Below are positions 10,916-23,261 of a stretch of 64,000 bases of DNA, piece after piece. How positions within the stretch are numbered: the stretch's first letter is position 1; the number at the start of each line of letters is the position of its first letter. The notes under the pieces were generated by a model, which was not told the DNA's origin, did not search any database, and worked only from the letters and a program-made list of their open reading frames with translations. Position numbers and translations under genes: made by a program. The stretch is taken from assembly GCA_016110215.1 (NCBI GenBank), contig JADWQD010000010.1, positions 1,612,001 through 1,676,000 on the forward strand, given 5' to 3'. This DNA comes from Capronia americana (lineage: Eukaryota > Ascomycota > Eurotiomycetes > Chaetothyriales > Herpotrichiellaceae).

Positions 10916-12130
10916 CTAGTGTGTAGGTCCAACGTAACGAAAGCGAGGCGTGTCGAACCGACGAACGCTTTCCCATTTCCACCATTGTAACCAGCTCTGA
11001 CGCTCGGATGTGGTCGACAAATGTTGATAATCTCCTCCTCCTCCCCTTTCTCCGCCATCCAGATCACTGTTATACAGCAACTCCAAATTGCGAGTGTGCG
11101 GGAGGTTCGAGTAGTCGACACCCCTGGGGCGCTTAAACATGGCCTGCACGAAACGATCTTCCTGGTTGAAATCTCGGCTTCCAAAACAATGCCACATGCA
11201 GATACGGACCGTGGTATTTTCCGGACTCTTGGCCACGAGGTGGACGCGCAAGTCTGTGGCACAGACGGCGCACCTTATATAACCGGCGTGTCTTGGTGGA
11301 CTTGCACTCGTACCGTCGCCACCATCACCGCCAATGACGTCCAAAACGAGAGCTGGGAGAGTATGGTATGAGTCGCGGCAACCGATAGACTGAAATTTCT
11401 CCAATTCATATACTAGCGAGTGGTGCGCTTCGGGGTCCTTGAAGAAGGTATACTCGTAGATGGTCCGAAGCAACAACTTTCCTTCGACCACCTTGGCCTC
11501 GGTATCCCGTGAGACATGCTTGCTCATGTAATAATACCGGCCGTCGCATTGATGTCTAAGCTCATCAAGCTGCGGCCCATACTCGGGACCTCTCTCATAC
11601 CCGCGCAGGAAAGCGGCAACAGTCTCGCGATACAGGTTCCGCGGTAGATGCGTGTGGCAATATTCGATCCCGGACATGTGGTAGTCATACATTCCCCGAT
11701 CGAAGCGGAGGGGACATTCGTATTTGTGCCGGCACGTGGTCCAGCGAAAGAGCAGATGACACCCGTGGCAGGCCATGTATTCGGGGAGGTCGAGTTCGAG
11801 AAGTCGGAGGAAGCGGCCCCTGGTGGCGTAATCGGCCAGCGTCAAGTCCACGTCATCTTGGAGCGCAGCATAGCAATGCTTGGATGTCAGTCTCAGGGCG
11901 GCGGCAGATTCTGGGGACAGCAACCGGGTGATATGCAGGAGCAGTTCGTGTGGGAGTCTGTGCAGATTTGAGGCAGGTGACTGCTGTTCGACGGCGGTGA
12001 TGTCTTCTCCCTCTTCCTCTTCCTCTTCCCCTTCCCCTGAATCCTTGCATTCCGGTTCCGGTAGAGGCTGCGTTTTGAGGCTGGGAAAGAGAAGCTGGCT
12101 AAGCGCCGCGAAGATCCCAAAGCCAGCCAT
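10916..12130 (-). CDS. F-box protein
   Basis: This single-exon gene encodes 404 residues. After an acidic stretch (Glu-rich, about 31-43) comes an F-box at about 57-90 (LHRLPHELLLHITRLL...LRLTSKHC), the motif that binds Skp1 in SCF ubiquitin ligases. The C-terminal region carries Cys121-x2-Cys124-x8-Cys133-x5-Cys139 and a later C-x2-C, so it may hold a zinc-stabilised fold. This arrangement is common in the large family of fungal F-box proteins of unknown target. The ATG at 12130 opens the only frame that includes the F-box. The gene is divergent from nothing obvious; about 0.8 kb of non-coding DNA separates it from the permease on the same strand. Confidence 0.8.
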   Translation of the reverse strand: MAGFGIFAALSQLLFPSLKTQPLPEPECKDSGEGEEEEEEGEDITAVEQQSPASNLHRLPHELLLHITRLLSPESAAALRLTSKHCYAALQDDVDLTLADYATRGRFLRLLELDLPEYMACHGCHLLFRWTTCRHKYECPLRFDRGMYDYHMSGIEYCHTHLPRNLYRETVAAFLRGYERGPEYGPQLDELRHQCDGRYYYMSKHVSRDTEAKVVEGKLLLRTIYEYTFFKDPEAHHSLVYELEKFQSIGCRDSYHTLPALVLDVIGGDGGDGTSASPPRHAGYIRCAVCATDLRVHLVAKSPENTTVRICMWHCFGSRDFNQEDRFVQAMFKRPRGVDYSNLPHTRNLELLYNSDLDGGERGGGGDYQHLSTTSERQSWLQWWKWESVRRFDTPRFRYVGPTH

Positions 12131-12973
12131 CGCTTCTCGTATCGTACAGCCTAGATGAAAATTTTCGCTGCTGATAGACGAGTTCGGGTTCCAGGGTCAA
12201 GCAAGACGCAAGAACGCCAAACCTGTCCTGAGCAAGAGTAATTAGATCAGCACCTGGGATTGTGAAGCTCTTTGGCGGCGACGCGTTGTGAGAGAGTGAA
12301 GAGTCAAGTTAATGATAAAAAGAAGGAATGAATAAAATACTTCCGCCATGAGACCGGAGGGGAAAGGCTATTGGACTGATTTGAAAAGGCTGGCGAGGCT
12401 TGGTGAACAAAGATCTGCAGGCGGCCTCCTTCCCACTGGCCTCCCACTGCCGCTGACTGCCTCCCGCTCACTGTGAACCATTGCTTTCCTCGCGGCCGTG
12501 ACGTGGTGAACCACTGCGCAATGAACTTTAAAACCAGCATTTCACGACGGTTACCGAGTCCTGTATGTAATTTACACTAAGTCTTGAATTCTTTTCACCA
12601 CTGGCAGCCAAGAGTCGGAATTGCTTGGCATTGCTTGGCTACCCGGATTTTAGCCGGAGAGTCACACTCCGTCCAGAGCATTTGGCACGAAGGACTGGCC
12701 ATGTATATACTACTGTATTCTGTCTTGTCGCATAGATAGGTACGCAATCAATGTCATAACACGGGACGCAGTAAAATTACTGTCTTTCCTTCACGCAGCC
12801 TGCGGAAACAGACGTACTCGTAGGTGACGTGACGTGATGGGCCACATTGTCTTTCGCCATACCAAACACAACCCTGCACTGCAACATGACCGATTTCGAC
12901 GCAGTCGCTCCGTGCAAGGGGTATGACGATTCGGATGCTGACGCGTGTGGGATATTGATTGCTCGCTGCTCAA
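12131..12973. other. intergenic region between F-box gene and MFS permease
   Basis: No gene is seen. It should contain the F-box gene's promoter (left) and the 3' end of the permease (right), both on the minus strand. Near 12620-12640 a short GGCATTGCTTGG-like unit is duplicated. Confidence 0.5.
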
Positions 12974-14815
12974 TCAATAGGCGTAGAACAAAACGGTCTC
13001 ATCACTGCTCTGGCGGATCTTCTTGTTCGTGCGAATGAGCCAGAATTTCATGGCCCACGCCCCCGTGGCGCAGGCAATCGAAAAGGCCGCCGAGCTGGCC
13101 ATGGCGAGTGTGTAGCGCGGCTCGTCCGAGCTGGGCCAGAGGTACTACGGGGCCGAGCTTCACGTTAGTGATTTATTTCAAGATTGGATGTGTTTCCACA
13201 CACACACGCACGCGCGCGCGCGTTACGCTAGGGGGGGCAGCAACAGCAGAGGAACTCACCGGAGTCCAGACGAAAGAGGCATTTGCAATGGTATTGACAA
13301 TGGCCAGGCTCGACGCCTTCTTCTCCTTGGTCTGCCCGCACGTGGAGCCGACCCAGCCGAGAATGATCGAGTTGACGGCGTAGGTGCCGATGGCGAAGAC
13401 GACCATGGCGAAGTAGCGTGCGCCGGTGTTCAGCGTGGCGCAGCCCAGCACGAACCCGAACACGGCGACGGCCTTTGCGCCAGTGATGTGCCAGGTGCGT
13501 TCGTTGTACTTGCCCGAGCTGGCGGACCAGAGGATCGAGATGATCCCCGCGATCAGGTACGGCGGACAGGTCAGCACCAGGGTGATGGTCTGGTTGAAGC
13601 CCAGCGTCTCGACCGCCGTGGGGAAGAAGTTCTTGAACCCGTTGGCCGCCAGGTGCATGTGTTGCATGAAGGCGAAGAGCCAGAGCTTGGGGTCCCGCGC
13701 CGCTTCCTTGAGGCCCGCAAAGGTCGACGTGCCGGCCTTGCCGCCGACGGTGTCGCGCTCGATACGGTCGTGGGCGAGTTGTCGTTCTTCAGGAGTGAGC
13801 CATTTAGTGGTAAGCGGGTGGTCGGGGAGAGTGAGCACGGCGCCGAGGGCGATCACAAATGTCGCGACACCCTGCGGTTGGGGTTATTAGAGCGCGCGTG
13901 GATCAGAGGAACAAAGGAAAAAGAAGGCATCATACCTGGATGATGAAGAGCCATCTCCAGCCCTCGAGGCCAGCTTTGCCGTCCAGCTCGAAGATGCCGA
14001 GCGCAATGAGGCCGGCGAAGGCGGTAGCGAGGATGTTGCCGGTGTAGAGGATAGAGATGCGTGTAGCGATCTCTTTCCGGGTATAGAAGATCGAGAGCAT
14101 GAAGAGGGCGCCAGGATAGTAGGGGGCCTTGGATTACCTGTTAGCACCGGATGGGGGTTTGTAGATGGATGGATCGGTGTCCGCTGATTACCTCTGTCAC
14201 GCCCAGGAAGAAACGGGTGAGAAGCAGGCCGGTGAAGTTCTGAGAAAGCGCCGTCAAGGTGCTGACGACGGCCCAGAGTGCCATGAAGAAAGACATGTAA
14301 TAGGACGGGCGGACCCTCGTGAGGATCATGTTGGACGGCACCTGGCCTAGCAAGTACCCGACAAAGAGGATGGACACCTGAGCAGACAGATGTCAGTGGC
14401 AGTCCACGCGGGGGCTCGGGGCGAAAGATACATACGCAGGTCTGGTATTGCGTCGAGGTCAAGCCCAGATCTTCTTCCATGTCATTGATCCGTGCTAACG
14501 CAATGGCATTTCGATCCAAGTAGTTCAACCAGTACATGATCCAGAGTGTCGGCATGATCCATCGATCGAGCTTCTTGACGAGTCTGCATTTCGAACATTG
14601 TCAGCCTTGGATCGGGGCGACCGCTAGAGGATGGCATACTTGATCTCTTCAGGGTCGGTCTTCTTGTGAGCACCTGAGTAGTCGACGCGGACAGGTTTGC
14701 CTTCGCTGGCGACGACATATTCTTCATGGGCACCTGCTGGTTTGTCGACTTCAATGGTAGGGGTTTGACGGCCTTCAAATATGGTCTTTTCGGTGTGTTC
14801 GTGATGAGCAGCCAT
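12974..14815 (-). CDS. MFS anion/cofactor permease (allantoate-permease/Dal5-like family)
   Basis: Six exons can be joined on the minus strand: 14640-14815, 14436-14583, 14192-14377, 13936-14127, 13260-13871 and 12974-13144, giving 494 residues. All introns have GT-AG borders. After an N-terminal soluble tail, the first helix carries the signature W-L-N-Y-L-D-R-N typical of the anion:cation symporter branch of the major facilitator superfamily, which in fungi includes Dal5 (allantoate), Tna1 (nicotinate) and related vitamin permeases. Later segments (GYLLGQVPSNM, FFLGVTEAPYYPG, GWRWLFIIQG) are family hallmarks, and about twelve helices are expected. The substrate cannot be told from sequence. 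The last intron contains a CA/CG dinucleotide run, which may be polymorphic. Confidence 0.88.
13197..13222. repeat. (CA)n(CG)n dinucleotide run inside an intron
   Basis: A CA run followed by a CG run lies inside the last intron (13145-13259) of the MFS permease gene. Confidence 0.8.
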
Positions 14816-16952
14816 GTTGGTGGCAGTGGTGACGATGGGGCAAGTAGTAATACGTGAAGCGGTATGGGATATCCTTCTGACGCTGAGGAAGTCAACTGGA
14901 GACTCGGTACGCAAGGGCTCCAAGTGCTCTGGGAAAAAGATCGTCTTTGGGGGAAGCTGCTGGCCTTTATATCTACCGACCGACCTACCTGTGTCCATCT
15001 CCGCAAACTCGACCAACGGTGCTGGCATTGCTCATCAGGGTTCATCCCCAGGGTCCTCCTCATTCTCGTGCCAGCGCACCAGGATAGGACGTCGATGGAC
15101 AAGGGCATCACATCGGTGACAGGCATCGGAATGGCAGACCAAGACAACAAGCCCGCCAAGTCCTGTCAATAACCCCGGACTGACCACCCCGTATTGGCGG
15201 AGAAAGCTTTCTCCCTCTTGCCACCTAAGCCTCTTCCGGCAAATCACATAATCCCAATGGTACCCAAGAACCCGCGGCGTACGTGGGCCAGGAATGATCT
15301 TTCCCCGATGCCCTTCTAGAAGCGTTGGCACGCAGCCATGGCGGAGATGTTTGTCACACAGCTCACGACTTGGCGGAGCGGAGTTTGCATCATGCTAAGT
15401 GCTCCTTCACCCTCGTGTCGAACATTCACCTTCCTCGCCGTTTCCCTGGATCTCCCGCGCTCAAGTGCCGTCGCATCCCAGGATGTTGCTTTGCATCCCG
15501 GGGTCAACATCTTGATCGTGACGTCTCGCGAGCGGAGGGCCTCGCCCCTAATGCTCAACCCCGGATCCCATCGCGAGAAAACACCGGCCTTGGCAGGTGT
15601 GATTCTTCGGGCGTTCTCGAAGGTTTCTGCATGCGGAATATCCGCGTGGTACCTTCTGGTTATTGGCATGCTTGTCCATTCTTGATGCATTCGAGAGTTA
15701 TCGCCCAGAATGTCCCAAGAAACGCCACAATCCGCCAAGTATCACGAATATGACAGAGGGTAGATACCGTGCTGTGCACGCCCCGCAATCAGCTTGCACC
15801 AGATTCGGTAACGGCATCCATCAGCGTGTAGAGGGGATCTTGGCTGCATGAGCCTTGAGACGCCATGGTAGGCCGTCTCGACATTTGAGAGCATGTGGCC
15901 GGAGGACGTTCAGGGGGTACACATTCCTATCTCCACCTAATGTTTCCTCTCAACTGCTCTTCCGTCCGTTTGCCAAAAGCCGTTATCGCTTGTCGCGAGT
16001 CGACTTGCTGTGCTTCGGCCATACGTTTGACCCTTGCCCCTTGATTGACAGATGCCACAGGGCAATACAAAGCCATTCAATCCCACGCTAGAAGATGTTG
16101 TCCAGCATGCGTGAGAAGAAACACCCCGATCCCGCAAAGGTCTTGGTATGCCCCAGTGCCTTCTTGCGGAACGGAACTTGAAAGTGCAATCCCAACACTT
16201 TGACTCGTCACCCGAAGCCGCGTCCGGGCAATGGCAAGCTGCCTTCAACCGTTAGCTTCGTAGAGTTCATATCGCCATTAAACCGCAAACCTAGAGATTC
16301 TGGTTATTACCAGCCGCGACAGGTAATCTCTGTACAGGACTGCGATATCCGGGGCGCTTCGATGATGCCGTTGGCGGTCGCTGCGCTACGCACAGCAAAC
16401 TGTCTCCTCTCCCGGCCGCCAGCGTAGCTTCTTCGCATGGGAGTGTGGAATGGTCATCAAAACAACATGGCTCTTCAGTCAGTGCTGGTCACTGTCCACA
16501 CTCCACGGTCGGGAACTAAAAAAGTGACGGTGCTGTCCGGCTGTATGTTCAGGAATTGGGGTGCATAGCGCCTTGAGCACAACTTGTTCAATGGGGCGGG
16601 CAGCACGCACAAGGCTGTCAGTGCTGAAAGGAGGCACGATAAGAACGCACGTGGTGGTGGCATTCCGATCTTCGAAGGGACTGAACTGCATCTGTCCATG
16701 AAATAGGATAAAGAGAGATTCATACATCGGCTTCCAGATTCCACTCCATGCTATGTCTTCCGGCTTTAGCTTGCTGATAGACAATGCTTCAGCCATTCGA
16801 CGATGGCCTGTTGGCCTTGATGGAACGCTGAAGCCATGGTGTCGTGTTGCCGCACCTTCCAAGTACGCGGCACCCTTGTCTAGTACCGCTTGATGGTCAC
16901 TTATGTGGTGCGGCGTTATCGATGGCAGCGCAAGTCTCGCCGGTATGTGTAG
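14816..16952. other. intergenic stretch, nothing supported
   Basis: About 2.1 kb lies between the permease start (minus strand) and the TACO1-like gene (plus strand). Opposite-strand frames of about 140 codons at 15316-15753 mirror one another and show no motif. The region presumably holds divergent promoters. No RNA gene was found. Confidence 0.5.
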
Positions 16953-17958
16953 ATGTTTCGGCGCATCACTTCTACCAAGGCGCAACAGCCATTTGTGCTT
17001 AGTACTTCGCCGTCGGCTTCATCGCCTGCTGTTTCTTCGTCACCTCGTGCAGTTGCATTGCCCCTGCGCTGCTCGCATAACCATCATTCCATTTGCATGG
17101 GGCCGCGCCATATCTGGAGGCTCAACCGCTATTTCCGGAGCTTCCAAGCACCATGCCGGCATTGGTCCAGCTGCCAGGATCGACCGTCAGGTCACAGCAA
17201 ATGGGCAAAGATCAAACATGACAAGGGCAAGAACGACATCGCGAAGAGCAGGGCCCGGACGCAGTTGTCCGCGGACATCATAATGGCTTCAAGACGTGAG
17301 GAGGCCCTACCGCCGTGAAGGAGGCATGTTGACTGATTGACACGCAGTGGGCGGGCCTGATCCCACCATGAACTCGAGACTGGCGCATGCGGTTGCCGTT
17401 GCGAAGAAAGGCCAATTATCCAAGACGGCGATCGAGCACGCGATTGCCAAAGGCCAGGGCAAATCTCCAACTGGTCAAGCGCTGGAAAACGTGACCATCG
17501 AGGCGATGCTGCCTCACGGTGTGGCGGCGATGATCGAATGCCAGACGGACAACAAAGCGAGAACATTGACAGACGTTCGGTACATCATCACGAAGGCAGG
17601 TGGCACGGCTACGCCAACGGCGTTCATGTTCCAGAAGAAAGGTCGGGTGTGCTTTGAAGAGCAGGACAAGATAGGAGTTGAGGATGCCTTGGAGGACGCC
17701 ATTGAGGCAGGGGCCCTAGACATCTCGTTGGAAGAGAACAAGCTCGTGGTTGAGACCGAGCCAGCCGATGTCATGGCCGTAGCTCAGCAGCTTCAGAAGA
17801 AGCTGGAGCTCCAGGTGGAAAAGGCGGAAGTGGTGTACGTGCCGAACGAGGATTCTGCGGTTACTCTGTCTGAAGAACAAGAGGAGCAGGTACAGAGCAT
17901 TCTGGATTCTCTAGAAGAAGACCCAAGTGTCCAGAATCTGTACATTAATGCTACTTGA
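16953..17958 (+). CDS. TACO1/YebC-family mitochondrial translation factor
   Basis: Two exons (16953-17295 and 17348-17958; intron GTGAGG...CGCAG) give 317 residues. The core matches the YebC/PmpR/TACO1 family: G-H-S-K-W-A-K-I-K near residue 85, then the motif L-G-G-P-D-P-x2-N-S-R-L formed exactly across the splice junction. Further family features follow, such as the A-K-G-Q-G-K-S segment and the acidic C-terminal lobe. In animals TACO1 activates translation of mitochondrial cytochrome oxidase subunit I, and bacterial members act in translation or transcription control. The first roughly 80 residues are Ser/Arg/His-rich without acidic residues, a plausible mitochondrial targeting sequence. 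The gene lies upstream of COG1 in the same direction. Confidence 0.9.
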
Positions 17959-18262
17959 TACAAGCTATCCACGTCTTGACCACAACTACGAAGTAGTTCG
18001 GAAGCAAACTTGTCTCGCGCGTGCTCATGTTGAGCTACCTGTTGGCAGACATGGTCAGCCGTAATATTGGCTACGGCGGAGCACTGAGTTTGTCTTCAGG
18101 TTCTTCCACGTGTCGAAAATAACAATTCGTAAAATGATCATGGACAATCTTGCCCCACAGAGCAACGAGACACGAGGTGTGAAAAAGAAAGAGCCGTGCA
18201 TCCCTCGAGAATGGCAGCGCGGACTCCCTGAACTCTGAAGTCTGTCGACGGTCGCTGGCAGG

Positions 18263-20453
18263 ATGGAGCCCGGAACCACGCTGGTCAACTGGCAGCAAGC
18301 CTTTGAAGGGTATCGCATTCCGCAAACTCGGGCAATCGAGAAGCAACTGCTGTCAAGCGCAGCGCAGAACAAAGAGAAGCTCAGGACCTTGGTCGGGTAG
18401 GTTGAGCCCCGGACGTCGCCTGTGTTTCATCTCCACTGGACAAGCCCTCGAACTTTCCCACCCTGGACAGGAAGATTTCACGGCAGTTCACTAACCCCGT
18501 TTGATCTACAGTGGCAGCTATCGTGAGCTTCTCGCGACCGCCCAGGCCATTGTTGTCTTGGACGAACAGACAAGGTCCGCAGAGGACCACCTATCGTCCA
18601 TCGGCCATAACTGCAGACCGCCTCAGCTAGGTGCAAATCTCAGATCCCCGCCACCCGGAAAGGTGGCCCTCGCCCAATATCGCCTCCTACAACGTTGCTG
18701 TGCGACCATTGCCTCGTGTCTACGAGACCAGAACCTTCTCCAGTCCGCTCGACTCATAGTCGTATCAAGGCTCTTGTTGAAATCCCTCAACGATGAAGAG
18801 GCCACTGCGAAATGCCTTGACCTTTTGCGTAGCAAACTCACCAGTCTACGGCGGCAGCTCCTGCTTCGTGTGGAATCCAAGTTGAGCAATCCCACATCAA
18901 GACTGGCGGATCTGCTGGAGTCGATATGCTCATACTGCCTGGTGACGAGCAGCTCCGCCGAGGACGCTCTGTCTCACCTCCGTCAACTCCGACTTGAGAA
19001 AATCCGCCGCCAACTGAAAGCCTCGAAACAGCATCCGACAATCTGTCAGGCTCTCCGTTATCAGTTATCGTCCTTGCAAACCTTCAAGAGCCTCGTTGGA
19101 CTCCCCGTAATTGAAGCGATGGACGACCTTCAGAGAAAGCCTATTCTAGCAGACCCCAGTATTCGGAACCTCGAATCTCTCGACCTTGACCGGATTGTAT
19201 CGCTGATACCGGATGATATTCGATCATTCGTCCCCTACTTCAAGAGAAGCGCGCCGACATCAGAAGAGATGCAATCTAAATTCGAAAACTGGTCACAAGA
19301 CGCTTGTCGGGCGCTTTCCGATGCGCTGCGCCAATGTCTCTCAGAAATGAGCCAGATAAGCGAGGTGCTCGAGTTGCGGAGACAGCTTTACGCCCATCTC
19401 TTACCATATTATTTTTCAACACCGGCTGCGTCCTATATCAAAGAACAGATCACGCAGGCTATAAATGAGAAAATCAGCGTTGTCTGTCGAATACAAGGAA
19501 CGCAGTTAGACCAGAGCACGAGCTTACTGCTTCGACATGAAGCAAGCAGCAAGGCGCCCCGGCCGTTGTGGGACGAGGAGATAGCCATGGCAGGTTTGGA
19601 TGCCGGAGGCAACAAGTTCATTAGGGAAATCAGAAAACGCCATTCAGGTCACAATGCGACCCTCTCGAAGGCGTCGAGGACATTGGCTCGCTGGGTATCT
19701 GCGGGAAACACCACTCTCAGTCAGCTCGACGAGACATCGAAGACGAGATGGCGAGACATCCTCGAGGAGCCTGACGAGGACAATGAAGATGAGGCCGACA
19801 CTTTGATTAAAGCGCTTGGTGAGACAGATCCGAAGCTCTACAAGGAGACTTTAGAGGCCTCCCTGCAAGAAGCGGTTCTCGGGCACGAGTCGCGCATTGC
19901 AGAGGCTGCTACTCAAAGCTTGAATGAAAAGAGCGACATATCCCATGTTGTGGCCTCATTGCGCTTCATTCGACTTTCAGTCTCATCCTTGAAGCATGTC
20001 TCTCCGGAACATGCCAAGTTTGAAAGGTTCCGTGATATCGTTCCGAAGTTGCAGCAAGCGCTTGCCGATGAGGTAGCTGCACAGCTATCGAGGGTACGAA
20101 GTGGCCACAGAGCTGGAAATTGGGACAAAAATATCATGCCGGACAATATGCCTTCGCCCCAGACCTTTTCGACCTTGCGTCATCTGTGCAGGATCATGCT
20201 GGATCTCGGCGGCACCGACTTGTGGTCTCCCCCACTGGTTGCGCTGGTTAAGGAAGCTGTCCGATTGAGGATATTCGCCCCTGAGGTTAAGCCTGGCTAT
20301 ATGCACGACGAATTCGACGAAGTATACCTGGGCCTTGCTTTGGGCCATGAGCACGCAGGGTCGACTCGGGACGCAACCGCTAGAAAGGAGCTTGTCAAGT
20401 CAGCGTCTGAATACTGGACAAGGACGAAGCTCTTGTTCGGCGTGCTCGCCTGA
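18263..20453 (+). CDS. cog1: conserved oligomeric Golgi complex subunit 1
   Basis: A short first exon (18263-18396) and a long second exon (18512-20453) give 691 residues. The first exon begins MEPGTTLVNWQQAFEGY, and across the junction the text reads L-V-G-G-S-Y-R-E-L-L, matching the conserved N-terminus of Cog1-type tethering subunits (K-E-K-L-R-x-L-V-G...Y-R-E-L-L-x-T-A). The rest is predicted to be largely helical, as in this family. Cog1 is part of lobe A/B linkage in the COG tether for retrograde vesicle transport within the Golgi. Without the first exon the product would lack the conserved start, so I favour the spliced model. The intron uses GTAGGT as donor and CTACAG as acceptor. Confidence 0.8.
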
Positions 20454-20922
20454 GATGTTCTCAGAGTGCCGTCTGCGCTTCAGAAGGGTTCTTTAGTTAT
20501 CCCAGGTGCTGAATGACGGACTATGTTAGGGGGCCTGCTAGCAGGCTGGATCACGACATGGTAAACGAAGTATGCCCGGGAAGGCGGAGAAACAATTGAT
20601 CCGTTCTGCCCCTTCGGAATCGTCGTCTCACCATCTCACCATTTAATTCTACCTCGCCCGTGCTGGAGAAACAAACAAGTTTGCGCTGTGTGACGATGCC
20701 GTAGCACCTGGATCACAGCCTTAATCGTCCTCGTTGCATGTCAACTGTTATCTTTACCCCTGCAGCACATTCTAAGCCGTGATTATTGTTCCGCACGCTC
20801 TCTTGCCTATCCGGAATCTTGACTCAGTCTGATGAGCATTCACGTATGTGTTCAGATAGACTCGTATTGGATTCCCCCGACATGAGAAGCCACGCAGAGA
20901 ATTCCAGCCGCCTGTCATCAAT

Positions 20923-22978
20923 ATGCAGCAGGTTGAGCTTTCAGATCTGTCCGGCGAGTCCTCTCGGAGCACGAGGAGGATCAATGAATCCGGCTATCAT
21001 GACCTGCTCGAAGCGGACGAAGACGTCCAGGCGGAGGACAAGCCACTCATGTCTTTCGACCTGAATGACGAACGTATTGTTCACCCTACGGGGCAGGAAC
21101 TCACGACCCTGCCAAAGGTGTCGGATAAGATACCGTGGCGAGTCTATACCGTTGCATTTGTTGAGCTCTGTGAACGATTTTCGAACTATGGCACCACGAT
21201 CTTGTTCCAGAACTTTGTCCAACGCAGCCTACTCACTCCTACCGGTCGAGCGCCTCACCCCAGTGGGGATACCGACAATAATCCAGGCGCACTTGGGCAG
21301 GGTCAACAGATGGCTACTGGCCTGGGGACCTTCTACTCTTTCTGGTCGCAGACGACGCCCCTGTTGGGCGCCTGGATTGCCGATACATATCTAGGAAGGT
21401 AATTTTTAACGGGCTTTCTTTCCATGTCGAATTACACTAACGTGTCGGAATAGGTACCGAACAATTATGATCTCTATTGCAATTGCGGTAATCGGACATG
21501 TCATTCTAGTCCTCGCCGCTCTGCCTTCGGTCCTGCAACATACCCAAACGGCCCTTATCTCATTCGTACTCGGGCTGGTTGTCTTCGGGTTCGGCACAGG
21601 CGGCTTCAAACCAAACATCTCCCCCCTGATCGCAGAGCAGGTTGTCCACGACCAGCCGCGCATCTCAATCGACACCAAGACGGGAGATCGTGTGATCATC
21701 GATCCAGACCAGACCGCAGCTAGGATATACAACTGGTTCTACCTTTTTATCAACGTCGGCGCGTTATTCGGCCAAATCTCCATGTCATACGCAGCGCTGT
21801 ATGTCGGATATTACCTTGCGTTCCTGCTTCCGACACTGATGTTCCTCCTCTGTCCTGTCATTCTGCTCCTCAACAAGAAAAACTACCGTCTCACACCGCC
21901 GCAAGGTTCAGTTCTTGGTCCAGCTGTTTCTTTTCTCATCTTTGCAGTCCGCCCACATTGGTCGTGGAATCCGCTCCGTACGATCAGCAACCTCCGTGGC
22001 ACGAACACCTTCTGGGAGGATGTGAAACCCTCCCACATCCCAGCCTCCCAACGTCCCAATTGGATGACCCCAGCCATCGATGACACCTGGGTCTCCGAAC
22101 TGCGCCGCGGAATCCAAGCCTGCTCCGTCCTCCTCTGGCTTCCACTCTACTGGCTCACCTATAGTCAGATGAACAACAACCTCACCTCCCAGGCCGACAC
22201 AATGCACCATACCGGGGTCCCGCCAGAGATAGTCTCCAACCTCGATCCACTCGCCTTGATCATTCTGATTCCCATCTGCGACCTGCTCATCTACCCATTC
22301 CTGCGCAAACGGGGTGTACGATTAACGCCGATAAGGAAAACAACGCTCGGGTTCTGGATCGGCTCCGGCGCCATGGTCTACGCAGCCCTATTGCAACATT
22401 ACATCTACACGCACAATCCTTGCGGATACCATCCCTCCGAAGGCCTCCCCTCCACATCTCCCGTCCAAGACTGTCCCCCCGCCTCGATCTCGATCCTCTA
22501 TCAAGCTCCAATCTACCTCCTGGTCGCCATCAGCGAGATCCTCGTCAGCATAACAAGCATGGAATATGCGTTCACAAAAGCACCGAGGAACATGCGATCA
22601 ATGATTCAAGCGTTTGCACTTTTGATGGGTGCACTGGCGAATCTGATTGGAGAGGGGTTTCTGTGGCTCGCGAGGGATCCGTTTCTCGTATGGAACTATG
22701 GGGTTATGGGCCTTGTGGCGTTTCTTGCCGGAGGAATGTTTTGGTGGTGTAACCGGGACTTGGATTGGGAGCACGAAGGAGTGCCCCGGATAGAAGAGAT
22801 AGGGATTCGAAGCACACAGCCGAGAAGTCGGAGTGAGGCGGAAGAAGTCAAGCCCGATGGTAGTAGGAGAGGTGTTGACACGAGCTGGAGCGATGTGGGT
22901 GATGAATCTGAGGATGGGGACGAGGAGACCATGCTTCGCGATAGATTGCACCGAAGGATGAATGGGGACAGTCCATAG
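20923..22978 (+). CDS. PTR2-type proton-coupled oligopeptide transporter
   Basis: Two exons (20923-21398 and 21454-22978) encode 666 residues. The acidic cytosolic N-terminus is followed by the family's first signature region (V-E-L-C-E-R-F-S-N-Y-G). After the intron come FGFGTGGFKPNISPLIAEQ and Y-N-W-F-Y-L-F-I-N-V-G, the two PTR2/POT signatures. About twelve membrane segments and a charged C-terminal tail are visible. Fungal members import di- and tripeptides with protons and are usually nitrogen-regulated. The ATG at 20923 begins MQQVELSDLSGESS. The donor GTAATT is slightly off consensus, but splicing restores L-G-R-Y-R-T, which is conserved in the family. Confidence 0.92.
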
Positions 22979-23261
22979 ATCGAAAGTGAACGCAGCCTCG
23001 CGGGTCGCAAGGCTGAACTTGGCCGCCAGAATCCCAAGTCTTGGCACGGCCTGCTCGGCAAAGCTTCTCTTTTTGTGCGGGACGGGCATGTCGAAGTGTC
23101 CTCCAGTTCAAATTGCTGTCGTGGAGCTTTCAGGAGAAGTGCTGTTGCGACGTCGACACCTGTCCCCTTCTGCCTCCCTGACGAGTTCTTCTTCCTTTCC
23201 CTACCCGTCCTTCCCTTTGGTCTCTGGTCAAGATTAAGCTGTCCGTCTCAGCGCAGCAACC

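Noticed and set aside
15316..15753. Two opposite-strand frames of about 140 codons
   Set aside because: They are mirror images on the same bases, with no motif, intron or start context to favour either.
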